The notes under the pieces were generated by a model, which did no database searches, was not told the origin of the DNA, and worked only from the letters and a program-made list of their open reading frames with translations. Both the position numbers and the translations under genes were made by a program. A DNA stretch of 64,000 nucleotides from Brumimicrobium salinarum (GTDB lineage: Bacteria; Bacteroidota; Bacteroidia; Flavobacteriales_D; Crocinitomicaceae). The stretch is from contig NZ_PJNI01000001.1 in NCBI RefSeq assembly GCF_002844555.1, positions 248,001 through 312,000 on the forward strand, read 5' to 3'. Shown here piece by piece: positions 63,561 through 64,000 of the stretch; within the stretch, counting starts at the first letter, position 1, and every line of letters begins with the position of its first letter.

Positions 63561-64000
63561 TATTTATTAAGATTACCTAGATCTAAATAAAGTTTCGGCC
63601 TTCTTCTAATTGTTTGAAGAAGGCTTTTTTGATCAAAAAATTGAACAGATTAAAATATAGAGATTTAAAATTTACAATTATAAATCCTCCCCCTGTATCT
63701 TCATCCAAAGGAGGAAGTGCCACGATCAACATTGTCCGTAACAATAAGACTTTTATATCAACCGATATAATCGTTTAAAAAAAAGCGACTTAAGATTAAC
63801 TCCTCCCCGAGAGGGAATTAACCCGAATTATTCACCAATCTTAAAGTTTAAGAGTATTAACATCTGTAAGTCAGTATTTTAACTGTATTTCCTGTAAAAT
63901 TTGAGAAACCCATTTTTGGGTATTTGTGTATTTGTAAGATTTTGATTTAATTTTGATCTATTCGTCGTTACAAGCCCCGCGAAATATACATATATTACTT
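63561..64000. other. Right-end gap with degenerate palindromic sequences, no gene seen
   Basis: After the porin terminator, the remaining 370 bases hold no convincing gene. TCCTCC (63685-63690) / GGAGGA (63710-63715) and a small TCCCCGAGAGGGA hairpin near 63804 look like decayed G/C-rich palindromic repeats of the kind found between genes in Flavobacteriales. The window ends here. Confidence 0.45.
63598..63630 (+). terminator. Rho-independent terminator after the porin gene
   Basis: Perfect 9-bp stem GCCTTCTTC (63598-63606) / GAAGAAGGC (63616-63624) followed by six T. Confidence 0.9.

Overview
The window is a chromosomal segment of an AT-rich member of the phylum Bacteroidota, most likely order Flavobacteriales. 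Four things support this: a complete alternative complex III (act) operon joined to cytochrome oxidase genes, a C-terminal type IX secretion (T9SS) sorting domain, several start regions with the Bacteroidota -7 element TAnnTTTG, and the gene order purH-mreB-mreC-mreD-mrdA-rodA. Nothing here identifies the species. No rRNA, CRISPR array, prophage, transposase or integrase was seen. There is one tRNA, tRNA-Ser(GGA).

Layout. 1-6.6 kb: 3' end of hydroxyphenylpyruvate dioxygenase, a conserved acidic protein overlapping an M28 peptidase, a long-chain polyprenyl diphosphate synthase, two tandem OmpA-domain proteins and a truncated haemoglobin. 6.7-14.9 kb: purH followed by the rod-shape operon mreBCD-mrdA-rodA, whose last members overlap, ending in a CPBP membrane protease. 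14.8-17.6 kb (minus): a four-gene ExbB/ExbD energy-transduction operon. 17.6-25.3 kb: tRNA-Ser, two small paralogous lipoproteins, pheS with a YtxJ-like protein and a glutaminyl cyclase, a sugar-nucleotide epimerase and a Pif1-like helicase. 25.3-28.6 kb: kynureninase and a frameshifted AAA ATPase with an unusual array of repeats over its start and upstream region. 28.6-39 kb: an outer-membrane-like protein, hemL, a HAD phosphatase, a secreted protein, B12-dependent ribonucleotide reductase, a T9SS cargo protein, thioredoxin and dusB. 39-48.8 kb: asnB, dxr, a NarL-type two-component system, queG and ruvB. 48.8-61 kb (minus): actABCDEF-coxBA, the core respiratory operon. 61.4-63.6 kb: queD and a divergent porin-like gene, separated by a 25-bp perfect inverted repeat pair enclosing a dispersed repeat.

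How the genes fit together. The act and cox genes together encode electron flow from menaquinol to oxygen; ispB, making the quinone side chain, fits with this. The mre/mrd block builds the lateral cell wall. ExbB/ExbD powers TonB-dependent uptake at the outer membrane. Most of the window is core genome. The unexplained structure is concentrated in three places: the repeat array and broken ATPase near 27-28.4 kb, the dispersed palindromic repeat with copies near 37.3 and 62.0 kb, and the inverted-repeat-bounded segment at 61.87-62.24 kb.
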